From: Margaritifera margaritifera
Lineage: Eukaryota > Mollusca > Bivalvia > Unionida > Margaritiferidae
Length of the DNA: 64,000 nt
Reading direction: 5' to 3'
Assembly (NCBI GenBank): GCA_029931535.1
Contig: JAQPZY010000924.1
Coordinates: forward strand, 620,001-684,000
In this document: piece by piece, positions 1-10,137 of the stretch
Numbering within the stretch: the first letter of the stretch is position 1
Layout: each line of letters begins with the position of its first letter
The notes under the pieces: model-generated
Seen by the model: the letters and a program-made list of their open reading frames with translations, nothing else
The model's database searches: none
What the model was told of the DNA's origin: nothing
Program-made: the position numbers and the translations under genes

Positions 1-657
1 ATAATTACTTTTCACAAGCAAAATGTTGCTAACTTACATTAGAAAGAAATATTTTAAGTGTCTGCTAATTGGCACCAACTTTCACACAATGCACACCATT
101 ACAGTCTATTTATAAAGCTCATACTGCCAAGACAACAGCCAATTGATCAAAATTTAATTGGGGTCATGTTGTTGAAACCTTCAAATTCTCTTGAACAGTC
201 AGCAATCTTTTCTTTGATATTTGCCCTTGAGTAGCTCTCTAGAAATGGAGGTCTGACTATAATGGATTGCTTAGTAGGAAAGTTGGTTGAAATGGCAGAG
301 AGCCCCCATCCTAACTATCAGAGTCGACAACTTACAGTGTAGGACTATATTTGATCAGACAAAATATCACCAAATTTTGACATTCTCTGTCTCTCACATG
401 TCTAACTCACAATGTATGACAGCATCTTTAAAAGGAAAATTTCTCTACATTAAAATGACAATTAGATTACTGAAAGGTGTCACTGTAAACATGAATACTA
501 TTAAGAAATCAAGGGCTAGATGTACAAGTGCATTTTCTAGTGTTACAAACCTCTCCTAGTATATATTTATCTACAATTCCATGTATTAAAATAATTTTAA
601 ACCCATGTGTTTACTAGGAACATAAATTAATACTTTCATGATTTTGACCCATTTAAG
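1..657. other. AT-rich non-coding DNA, no feature seen
   Basis: I see no convincing exon, repeat or RNA gene here. Because the coronin first exon at 5669-5860 is read leftwards and no further coronin exon occurs before the window edge, this stretch is probably intronic; that is inference. Confidence 0.4.
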
Positions 658-659
658 TA

Positions 660-2184
660 CACTGCTCCCTCAATAACTCACGCCCAGATAACTTGCGAAC
701 CCACTTATAACGCGGGGTCAGGCGTGGATCCCATTTTTTTTTAAATTAGAAAATACAAAAAATTGGCCCCTTTTTGTTGAACGTGAAAAAAATCGCAATC
801 AATATTAGAAAATGAAACCTTGATATATCGCTCGTTTTATCAACAACAGTGGTTAGTACCCAGAAAGTTGAATAAACATCATGAAATTTTCAAATTTTAA
901 TACGAAGTCATACATTTTGTTCAATTTTCTTTCCAAACAACATTCTTAGTACTGTAAATAACAATATTCTACGATATTTTGATCAATGAAAATATCACTA
1001 ATGCCTACTGGTGGCAACACTTTAAAAAATAAATACCAATTAAATAAATTTTGTCAAGTGAAATTTGTGTTTTAGTTCCGTCTTTTAATTCGGTTTCAGT
1101 GTAATCATCATAAATGCAATATGCCCTCTTGTATTCAAACATGAAAAATAAAATTCAACCGTCCCAGATATGTCCAGGAGCGTCTCCATGAGAACCTAAT
1201 TAAGTGCCGACCGTTTTTTTTTAAATCTCAGACTTGCGGAAGTATTTGTTATGTTGTTACACTCATTTAAAAGCACACCTGCTTTGTATTATCAAGTTAA
1301 TTACCTCTTTTTTATCAAGCCAAATAAAGAGGATGGAATAAAAGAAAAGTTAAAAGGCGTGCAAATCATACTAAGAGCTAGCGGTCACGGCCGTGTGTCA
1401 GGTCAACTCATTTCATTTGATCACTCAAACACTGTTATAAATATTATTATGTAAGTAATATAATTAAACTATCTAAAATTAGCCTACTCATTCACAAATG
1501 TGATCAAAGATAGTAAGGCAACCAAGCCAAATGAGTACTTGATGAATAAAAAGCTTTGTTTCACAGATATGGTTCATTACGGAGAAGTGAGTTCCAGAGT
1601 CTGTGTTGAACTTAAAATTTCTAATTTGCTACTCAGAGATTTCCTCAAAGATGAGAAGTTTCATTGTTACTTGCAATGACATCACAGCATCCATAATTTA
1701 TTAATAGAACAATAAATAAATAGAGTTTCGACGTTGACGGTTGTTTCACAAAATAAATGTCTCTAGTTTTTGAAAAAAAAGAATCTTGTTTTGTTGTGAA
1801 TCGACAACAACAAAAAGCAGTGACATAATACACAATGTTTTTGCATACACATGTCATTGAAACCACTTGGACTAATGTTGTTAGTGATCTTTCAGAGGTT
1901 AGGTATCTTGAAAATAAAGGTAATTTATACAAAAAAGCAAGCAACTACATTAGAAAAAAGCTCTTTATTGACAATTATTCCCAATGCAATTATAAAACGA
2001 GTATTCAGCCATTAAACGGCCCTGTTACCCCCACACCCACCCCCACTGCGGTTTTCTCGATGTCCGGAACGGGATGGCATCCCCTTCTTAATTTTTTTTA
2101 GGTCCCTCTGTAACTCCTGCTTTTGCTTTTAGTGCGGTCTATGTTTTTGAACCCTATTGTGCGCGAGTTATCAAGGGAGAAGTG
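660..2184. mobile_element. Tigger/pogo-like TIR element, non-autonomous or decayed, 1.5 kb
   Basis: The ends are inverted copies: left CACTGCTCCCTCAATAACTC, right (reverse complement) CACTTCTCCCTTGATAACTC, each flanked by TA (658-659 and 2185-2186). A TA target and a TCCCTC-type terminus fit the pogo/Tigger branch of Tc1/mariner. The terminal part next to the left end (about 690-720) carries the 'cttataacgcgg' type sequence often seen in such elements. The roughly 1.1 kb interior has short open frames (1251-1454 plus, 1645-1944 minus, 1835-2101 plus), none of which I recognise as a transposase. The first of these runs into a GTAAGT splice-donor-like sequence at 1452. Confidence 0.65.
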
Positions 2185-2245
2185 TATCAAGCTCGCATAC
2201 CTGTGGTTTCTTTTAGTAAGAGAGTAAGTAGTGTAGTGGAGATGA

Positions 2246-2854
2246 GTACTATAGTATGGTCCTGATGTATTCTGAATTGTATCCAGTACTAAATCTCAGA
2301 AACTAACTGCATTTCAAATGCAGATAACAATATTAAGCTCCTTCCATACCTTACAAATGTTCGATGTTACTGCCTTGTTTTTTCAAAAAACAAGAAATTG
2401 AAAGGCATCCATAATGTTGAAGCATCATGGCTGGACTAGTTTATGTGTACGACGTGGGATTGCACAACTTCTGGTATGCAGTTTCAGAAGATACAAAGAT
2501 ATTAAGGTATAACGTTATGAAATTTTTGAAAAGCTGCATGTTGATTATGTAATGAGCGGACAATGTTCGTTTACATACCGCGCGTGCATCCAGAAGATCC
2601 CGTCATTCCTCCTTCTTGCATAGACTCTTCCGGCTTCCGGAAAACAACCAAGACTTTATTATTGTCTTCACCATTGAGAGCCACATTGTTTGACAAAGCA
2701 GTAACATCGAACATTGGCAAGAATGAAAGAAATTTTTAAGGTATGGAAGGAACATAATATTCTTATCAGCATTTAAGATGTGGTATACTGTTAGTTTCTG
2801 AGATTTAGTACTGGGTACGATTCAGAATCCATCGAGACGATACTAAAGAGTACT
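2246..2854. mobile_element. Foldback (long inverted-repeat) element
   Basis: A left arm of about 130 bp (2246-2373) reappears as the reverse complement at 2697-2854. Shared stretches include AGTACTAAATCTCAGAAACT, CCTTCCATACCTTA and TTCGATGTTACTGC. The loop of about 320 bp (2374-2696) shows no coding potential. The arms carry small indels, so the element is not young. No clear target duplication is visible at the edges. Confidence 0.7.
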
Positions 2855-2981
2855 GCGAAGAGTAAAATGAAGACAGGGAAGAGTAACTGTTGCAACTCAC
2901 TAGACACAGAGATGAGTGACTGGAATTTTTTTTCCTGAACCCTGATTGACCTGACATTCAGGAACAACTTTGCAGTATGGG

Positions 2982-4400
2982 CAGTGCTGAGCAAATTTTT
3001 TTTTCATCCACTAGTCCAGGACAAGTGGTTTCAGAAAATTCACTTGTCCCACCTTATTTTTCACTTGACCCACCTTACTCTTCACTTGTCCCAAAATGGT
3101 AATCACTTGCCAAGATTTGATGAGATGTATGTACTTAATCCATAGAAAAAACAAACAAAATAATATACAACATACTTATTTCTTAAAAGAATTTAATTTT
3201 TCAAAAACATTGGTTGTTATACATTTGGTTTCTTCATGTTCATGTATATATGTTTTAGCTGATGGATTTGAAAAAATCTCCATGTATATGTCTGCCACCT
3301 GCACCAGCACTAAGCCAGCAGTTAATAGCTATATCTGGGTTAAAGTCCTCAATATATTAGGCCTTGTGGGGTCCAGACATGTCATGAGACTTGATTGGTT
3401 CAATCCTGAATTTGTCAGTTCCACTGACAAACACACTGGGTGAATTTCCAACCTGTGCCAGTTTTGGATATTGTAATGCAATAACTGCAAAACATCTTTT
3501 CTTCCGAGTCAATACATTCAAGCCAGGGATAACAATCTACCCAATGCAGCTGAAAATTTCTCTGTCTCTTAGTAGTGTCATATTTTACATTTTTTGCCAC
3601 CATGGATTCTTGCTTATGTCTCTTTGGAGAAATAGCTACCACACACTCAGTAGCAGTCTCACGTTTATCCCTCCACTTTCACACAAATTTTCCTTCTCCG
3701 AATCGGCCTTATTACCTTCCTTGCAAAAATAATTTAGCAAACTCATTTTATCCACAGAGTAACTATCAGCTTGCTTGACAACTACTTCTAAAATGATCAT
3801 AACATACATTTTCTCTTTTAAATATGAACAGAGACAGCTCACTAATTAGGGTAATTGTTTCACATCATACGCAATATCGCACATGAACATTGAAAGAATC
3901 ATTACAGTAATTTAATCAGTTCATAAAGGAAACCAGCACTGATGTCGGTAAAGTACCTTTAATTAATTTAATTACACTGACTCGCTGGATTAAAATCATA
4001 GCGAGCCGCTCGTGAGGATCTGGCTTGAGTAAACACAATGCAAAAAAGCCGCTTAAAACACTGCTTATTTATCATACTGGCTTTCTTTTGTTTGACATGT
4101 TTTGATTTGCAGATAATTTGGTCGCTTAGCCCAATATGCAGTCAAGCGGTAACAGAACGTGCGCATATGCGACAATTATCACTGACCACATTTATGTGTT
4201 ATACATGATGTAAATGTATACATAAAGAGGGGTAGAATCAAGTATTCAGTACGCCTGGAGGCCATGATTAGCCAAATAAAGGTAAATATAGTGATTAAGG
4301 CAAGAAAATAAGGATTTGCCCGACTTTTTTAAAAAGCACTTGTCCCGACTTCAAAAATGAATAGTCCGGGACGTCTGGCTATGGGATTTGCTCAGCCCTG
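2982..4400 (-). mobile_element. hAT-superfamily element, decayed
   Basis: The termini are CAGTGCTGAGCAAAT at 2982 and, on the other strand, CAGGGCTGAGCAAAT at 4400, a hAT-like CAG..CTG end pair. Just inside both ends lie 'cacttgtccc' words in inverted orientation. It carries a broken zinc-finger reading frame on the minus strand (see 3350-3746). The flanking DNA continues as one uninterrupted repeat at about 48900-49192, where the site without insertion reads across, which independently supports both boundaries. The target duplication is poorly preserved: about 6 bp, TATGGG on the left against ATGTG on the right. Most of the transposase is absent, so it is not autonomous. Confidence 0.7.
3350..3746 (-). 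pseudogene. hAT transposase N-terminal BED/TTF-type zinc finger, broken
   Basis: Reading leftwards, a start at 3744-3746 gives MSLLNYFCKE, a typical N-terminus of ZNF862/KRAB-A-domain-2-like hAT proteins. After a frameshift, the frame 3415-3642 gives RQRNFQLHWVDCYPWLE followed by MFCSYC. A further shift gives FRIEPIKSHDMSGPHKA near 3350. Together these form the FxxxWxxxYPWL...C-x2-C...H-x5-H layout of the TTF/BED finger that binds the transposon ends. At least two frameshifts or stops separate the parts and no catalytic region follows, so this is a pseudogene. The family assignment rests on the motif, and the exact subfamily is uncertain. Confidence 0.7.
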
Positions 4401-4665
4401 ATGTGTCATGTGGACTGAAGGAATATACTGTACCAAATAATGCTGTATCTGCATCAACTGAAAATAAGCATAGAAGTTTCCTACTGAAAATATTTAAGTG
4501 ATTATGCTTTTGCACCATTTTCACCCTTACATTTGGTAATATTAAATTCGTCTGATGACCAAACTAGCAATCATAAGTATATTTTCTCGAGCTGGTTGCA
4601 ATAGAATGCAGTGGCATGTGCTTAGTAGAGTCTATGTAAAAGCAGTAGGTCTACAGTAAATGTGA
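4401..4665. repeat. Dispersed repeat, copy 1 (also at 48929-49192)
   Basis: About 260 bp match 48929-49192 in the same orientation, sharing words such as TTTGGTAATATTAAA, TCGTC-GATGACCAA and CAATCATAAGTATATTT. The hAT element at 2982-4400 is inserted at its left side. I cannot name the repeat family and see no coding capacity. Confidence 0.65.
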
Positions 4666-5520
4666 ACAGGTCATTCTTGCTCCTTAGTTCCTGGGAAAAG
4701 TTGTCACATTTACATGTATATTTGGTGTTAAATTTATACACTCACTGGATTAGAGGTTGTATCTTGGATATCAGTATGTATATTTCGTATGTGGGAAAAT
4801 GTTGTAAAGTGACTGGGTGGAATGAAAAAAAGATCCCAGCATTTCTTGTATTTTCTATTTTAAAAACTGAACTGTCCATGCAATTATTAATCAGATTGCT
4901 TCAATGTCTTCTTTCTTGTCCCATCAACCCACTAAAACTTATGTGTGATTTCTTTTTCTTATTGTTTCTTTGAAATCTGAGTCTCTCTTTAAGCCACAGT
5001 TATTAAGATCACTGTACCATTAACATTTATATATTTTGTGAAGAACCTAAATATTCTCACAGATTCTTTGCTCGAAAATGTATCTTTCATCTCATGCAAT
5101 ATATGTATATCAGTGCATTTTGTGACAAGAGTCTTTGAATGTTAAAAGGCATTCTGTATTGCTTAAATATTGCATTATGTACTGTCTACAGTAGCTTAGC
5201 CAACAGGTAAGTTCCATGCAATATAGTGGACATCTACTATAACATGATTATACTGCTGCTACTTTCCACTGGAGACAATAAAACTGAATCCATTCACTAC
5301 CAGCCATGATGTGGTCATCCATGATGACCACTATATCTGGTCCTTCATGGACAACAGTGTGAAGGCATTAATTTCCATAATGGAAACGTGGATTTTCTGA
5401 AATCAATAATGTGTGTACTCTGTGATATTACTGAAAATTTGGCCAAAAGTTCTGTTGACAACTGCCGACGTAACTAACATGCTATACAGCACCGATTATT
5501 AAGGCAGTAATACGTCGACA
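4666..5520. other. Non-coding, probably coronin intron
   Basis: I find no exon, repeat or RNA gene that I can support. The open frame at 4662-4973 has no recognisable motif or splice context. Confidence 0.35.
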
Positions 5521-5523
5521 CCG

Positions 5524-5551
5524 CCCCCCCCCCCCCCCCAAAAAAAAAAAA
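5524..5551. repeat. C16/A12 homopolymer tract
   Basis: Sixteen C are followed directly by twelve A. This is a simple-sequence tract and a likely assembly or length-error point, 117 bp downstream of the coronin exon's splice donor. Confidence 0.9.
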
Positions 5552-5623
5552 CCATCTGGATCGATGTCTTACACTGTCGGACTTGGGGTGTCACCAGATA
5601 GTTATATGCATGTATACATTTTA

Positions 5624-5998
<375 letters not shown>

Positions 5999-6048
5999 CT
6001 ATTTAATGAATGAAATATAGCACACATAAATTGTAATAACAATATTAC

Positions 6049-6240
6049 CTTGGAATTGTTTGTTAAAATCTATACGGCTAACACGGAAAGGAATGGGGTT
6101 GGTGTTTTCTTCTGCTGAACGCCCTCCCGTTCGTTGCTTCCTGACTCAAAACAGGAAATTGGCTTTGCGCAAGCGTAGGAAGTTATGGACAGAAATCACC
6201 AAAAAAGGCTCGATCTCAACAGCTGTGTTGTGGGATAACT
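6049..6240 (-). other. Possible 5' leader exon and promoter area of the coronin gene
   Basis: On the minus strand a donor-like CCAAG|GTAATATT lies at 6049, about 190 bp upstream of the acceptor that precedes the coronin ATG. The sequence to its right (6060-6240) is less AT-rich and has more CpG than its surroundings, as expected near an animal promoter. No transcription start, TATA box or leader boundary can be fixed from sequence alone. Confidence 0.35.
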
Positions 6241-6519
6241 AAAGCGTGTCAGTAGTGAATTTGGTCTAGAACAGTTCTTTTGGAAACGACCATAAGTCTA
6301 CATAAGCATAGTAAAGCCTTAAAACGTAGGGAATTAAAGAGAGCAACGATACATGAACTTCAAATAGCGGTGTAAAGGTTAATTTATACCATAATAAATT
6401 ATTTCCACCATGAATCATCAATCCCCGTGTCGTATGCGTGAGAGAATTTAAATTAATGGTAGAGACACAAGAAAAAGAAAAGTATAAAACAAGGAAGCAA
6501 ATGTACTCTGCCAAAATAG

Positions 6520-6660
6520 GTGTATTCTTTTTTTTTTTTTTTTCTTTCTTTTCTTTAGGTGGGTGGGAGGAGGAGGCAAATTGTTATTGGTGCTGGGTGG
6601 GGGGTCTGCTCATATTTTAGTGTATTTAGTGGTGGTGGTGGTAGGGAGGGGGATAGAAGG
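6520..6660. repeat. T-rich tract followed by GGT/GGA-rich simple sequence
   Basis: A run of T with interspersed C (about 6528-6557) is followed by GGTGG- and GGAGG-rich DNA including a (GGT)n tract near 6627-6645. This is low-complexity sequence with no gene. Confidence 0.7.
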
Positions 6661-7910
6661 TGAAAATTGAAGCTTTTGAAGAGCCTGCATAGCATATGAC
6701 AGTATACCCACCTTAGCTTATCCCTGGTATCCCTAAGGATTGACTTTTGACCTTATGATCTAGACATCTCTAATGATGTTTCAATTGCCCAAGTAAACTT
6801 GTATGCAAAGTTAAATGTAGGAAATATGTTGTCCAATAAAAATGTAAAGCAGAAGTAGATGAACAGACAGACAAATAGACATACGTTCTGGCAACTTTTT
6901 CATACCTTTTGCAACATTCATTGCAGATGAGACAAAAATAGAATGACATTTGACCAATAAAGAAAGAAGATGAAACCATAATGTACAAAAATGTAAACAA
7001 TTAAGTACAAAACTGTTTATCATATATCCTGTGACCTTTGACATTTTAATCCATCCTCTTCAAGGATATTCTTTATATTCCATGAAGTATCGTGCAATGA
7101 ATGAATATAATCCATCCATGGAAACATAGAAAATTATAAACTAAATAATGTTAAGAACAAAAAAAAAACATGAATGACTTTTGACCATATGACCTTCAAA
7201 TCCCTCCATTGTGTTTCATAACCCATTGGAAACTACTGTGCAATTTCTGATAATAATTCAAACTTAAGAAACAGGGGAGACACCTTATGAAGATCGTCTG
7301 CTTAATTGTATAAAAAGCTATAAACTTTGTGTGTACAAAGTGAAACATGTGACCTATGAATGGGGAACAGTATTATTGGTTACATATAATTAGCACTCAC
7401 TTGCACAGCATGAATAATAATTAGTTGTCCCTTGCTCACTCTGACTTGATAATGCATTGCTGGTTAAATATATATCGAGCAGTACCTATACGATCATTTG
7501 ACAATGAAGCTAAGCTAGGGATTAGCGACTTATAAAAGCCCCTAATTCAGTGTTGTGTTTTTAACCCTTAAGGAACTGAAATCATTACATTATATTTAAA
7601 TCCATTTAGTTTAAAGAGTCGGTAACCACTGATTTTATTAATATGGAGTGAGTGTTTTCTGTAATTGTGACACATCCACAGTACTATGACATGAACTAAT
7701 TGCAAACTTGAAGCTAATGTTTTTACTGATCGATATTGAAAAGAGATCAATGTCTCTCCGACTTCATTTCTATTTTCAACTTTGATCAAGAAATGTGGTG
7801 ATTTTTGCAGTATTCAGAAAATGAATTTAAACTCCAAGGCCCCTGAATACTTATCCATACATACAGATTGTACATGGCCATGATTACAGTCAGAAATCGC
7901 TAGAGCAGAG
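6661..7910. other. Non-coding, with weak diverged tandem-repeat words
   Basis: Words such as gacttttgacc, gtgacctttgac and catatgacctt recur between 6740 and 7200, suggesting a very diverged array of the type seen more clearly at 13.2-14.2 and 17.4-17.9 kb. I see no exon. Confidence 0.35.
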
Positions 7911-8080
7911 TTGTATGCCACAATTATTCAAATTTTACCACCTGATCATGCAGAAATTGTGAAATTCTTCGAAACCTCATTGGTTGTGAACCCCTCTTCA
8001 GCAGAATGTGAACAAGGTTTCAGTGGCCAATATCACAAGTATAAGAAATTGACCATTCAATTTTCTGGAAGGGGTGGGTG
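7911..8080 (+). pseudogene. hAT transposase C-terminal dimerisation-domain relic
   Basis: The open frame contains HAEIVKFFETSLVVNPSSAE followed by CEQGFS. The SSAECERGFS-type block is the hallmark of the hAT C-terminal dimerisation region, which in intact proteins also contributes the distal catalytic glutamate. No upstream catalytic domain is present, so this is an isolated fragment of a decayed hAT copy of the ZNF862-like kind. It may belong to the same family as the N-terminal relic at 3350-3746, but it lies on the opposite strand. Confidence 0.65.
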
Positions 8081-8085
8081 TGTCA

Positions 8086-8480
8086 AAATAATAGTAAAAA
8101 ATATGGTCTTCTCTGGCAAGTGGATTTTAAGTCCGAGCAAGTGATTTTTTAAAAAAAAGAGACTTGCCTTGAGCCTGTGTCTGAAATATTCTTTCAGCAC
8201 TGGAGCAGTTGGACAACGGTTGACATCAGAACCTGGCAGAAAATATTGCTTTATGTGAAATATTTTGAGAGACAAAGAAACACACGAGTCAACTTAATAT
8301 GATTTTTGTTTATTTCTTTTCATATTTAAAGTGCAGCAGTTTCAACGTTGTATCAAAATAATAGTAAAAACAAACAGTGTCCTTTCGGGCACATGGAATT
8401 TGAGTCAGGGCTAGTGGCATTTGAGTCAGGTCTTGTGATTTTTTTAAAGCCATTAATGCCCTGAGCCTGTATCTAATTTG
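8086..8480. repeat. Two diverged direct copies of a roughly 110-130 bp segment
   Basis: Copies near 8086-8190 and 8350-8480 share 'caaaataatagtaaaaa', a segment with 'tttgagtc' and 'ttgtgattttttaaa', and 'cctgagcctgt'. They directly follow the hAT C-terminal relic, so they may be the remains of a duplicated hAT 3' end. That link is inference. Confidence 0.5.
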
Positions 8481-9200
8481 AGCAAGCACTGCACAGGCTT
8501 GAGTAAAAAATTAAAACACTATTATAAATGTTCAAAGGATTGTACTTTTCATTTTGTGAAATACACTCAGCCAGTTGGTTGTGGTCAACGACTGCATTAC
8601 ATCTGAGTTCTAAATGTCTTTATGTTTATACATGGTTTTCATCACTATGCACTGGAAACTTGTAAAGATCCACACAGCAGCACAGGTAAAATAATGTAAA
8701 CAGGTATCACACTTTGTGTTCTCAGGTGTGCACAGTAATCACTTTTGGGCTGACAAGTGCAGGTCATGAACTACCTATTGTCCAGATCTGCAGGTGGTGG
8801 TATATATGGTCTGTTACTATTTACAAACTGTGACATAATTTTATCCTCATTGAACTAGGCCAGATATAGGCTCTGGGAGATGGAGTTGCCTCCCCAGAGA
8901 AAATCAACTATTAAGTATATATTGGAGCAGTAAGGCTTTGCATAGATCTACAGACACCCTTCTTATATCTCATGCATTTTCCATGGCATCTTGTCAGATC
9001 TCCAGATCCCTGTGAATTCATGTATTTTTGAGGATTTAATTTTTCATGTTTTTGCAGAAAATGCCATTTCTGTCATCAATTGTCCTTCACTGTAATTCTT
9101 TTGAGGGGAGCCATAAAAGAGTTCAGAGTTAGAGATGAGGTTGACCTCATTTTATCCTGGGGTACCTGGGTACATTTTATGGGAAAGTAAATTTCTACCA
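8481..9200. other. Non-coding, nothing recognised
   Basis: No exon, terminal repeat or tandem structure can be supported in this stretch. Confidence 0.3.
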
Positions 9201-9205
9201 GTATA

Positions 9206-9645
9206 ATGGAATCCATGACCATACTAATGTTCTATCAGAGACCATGTAGCAGGGCTCAAAATTAGCAGTTGTCTGCTAGCCTGATGCTAGTAAACTTCCT
9301 GTCACACTTGTAGTTTTCATAATTTCAGTAGTCCAATACCGGTAGCTACTTATGTTTCAGTTGTATCCAATCAGATAGTGAAGAAGGACTTGTGAACATT
9401 CAGCAGGACTAGTAAATTTGTCAAGCTACTAGTTCTTCTGGCTACAAAGAAATTTATGTTAAATTCTAGGCTTGATGTAACACTGAGGTGATCTATAGAA
9501 AGGGACCACTGTATGTGAGATCCCTGACCATACCAATGTTATATCAGGGACCATATTATACTGAGGTGCTTTATAGAAAGGGACCACTATATGGGATCCC
9601 TGACCATACCAATGTTATATCAGGGACCATATTATACTGACATAC
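9206..9645. repeat. Short tandem repeat, about 76 bp period
   Basis: The block GATCCCTGACCATACCAATG followed by ttatatcagggaccat occurs at 9519 and 9595, with a more diverged relative at about 9207-9250. Each unit carries a small internal dyad (tccctga..tcaggga). Confidence 0.7.
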
Positions 9646-9649
9646 TTTA

Positions 9650-10137
9650 GAGTGACGAACAACCTGTGCTTTTTGGATATTTCCTGAGGGAGTACGGTTC
9701 CAGTATTTTCTTTCATGATGGGTCAATCCATTTTCTCTTGGTCTATAAATTTGTGGTTTGCAGCAACCACAAAATCCTTGAAAATTGGTACACTATACAA
9801 AAATGTGAATTCAAAACATTTTACAGTCATACCCATTGTTTGAAAAGACAAGGTCCTTGACAGGGTCTATCCAAGAACTGAAAATTTAGCTGGAAAAATT
9901 CCCCACTTCATTTGAGAAAAGGGCAAAATTCTCTAAGTATAGAGGCATTTAACGAAGACATAAAAATGGAGATGGAAACTATGATTCATGATTCTTACGC
10001 ATTTGGTTGATGTTTCTGTGAGTATTGTTTTGAAAGTTGGTATGAATTAAACAATAGCGCATCCTAGAATAGACCTTGCCCTTAGTCACAAAAATACAGA
10101 CAACAAAAGTTGCACTTAGTCTCAACATTTCCTAAAC
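9650..10137. other. Non-coding flank of the minisatellite
   Basis: I see no recognisable gene. The 64-codon open frame at 9666-9860 shows no motif or splice context. Confidence 0.3.

Noticed and set aside
4662..4973. 103-codon plus-strand open frame as a gene
   Set aside because: It partly overlaps the dispersed repeat edge, has no motif, and lies in a probable coronin intron on the opposite strand.
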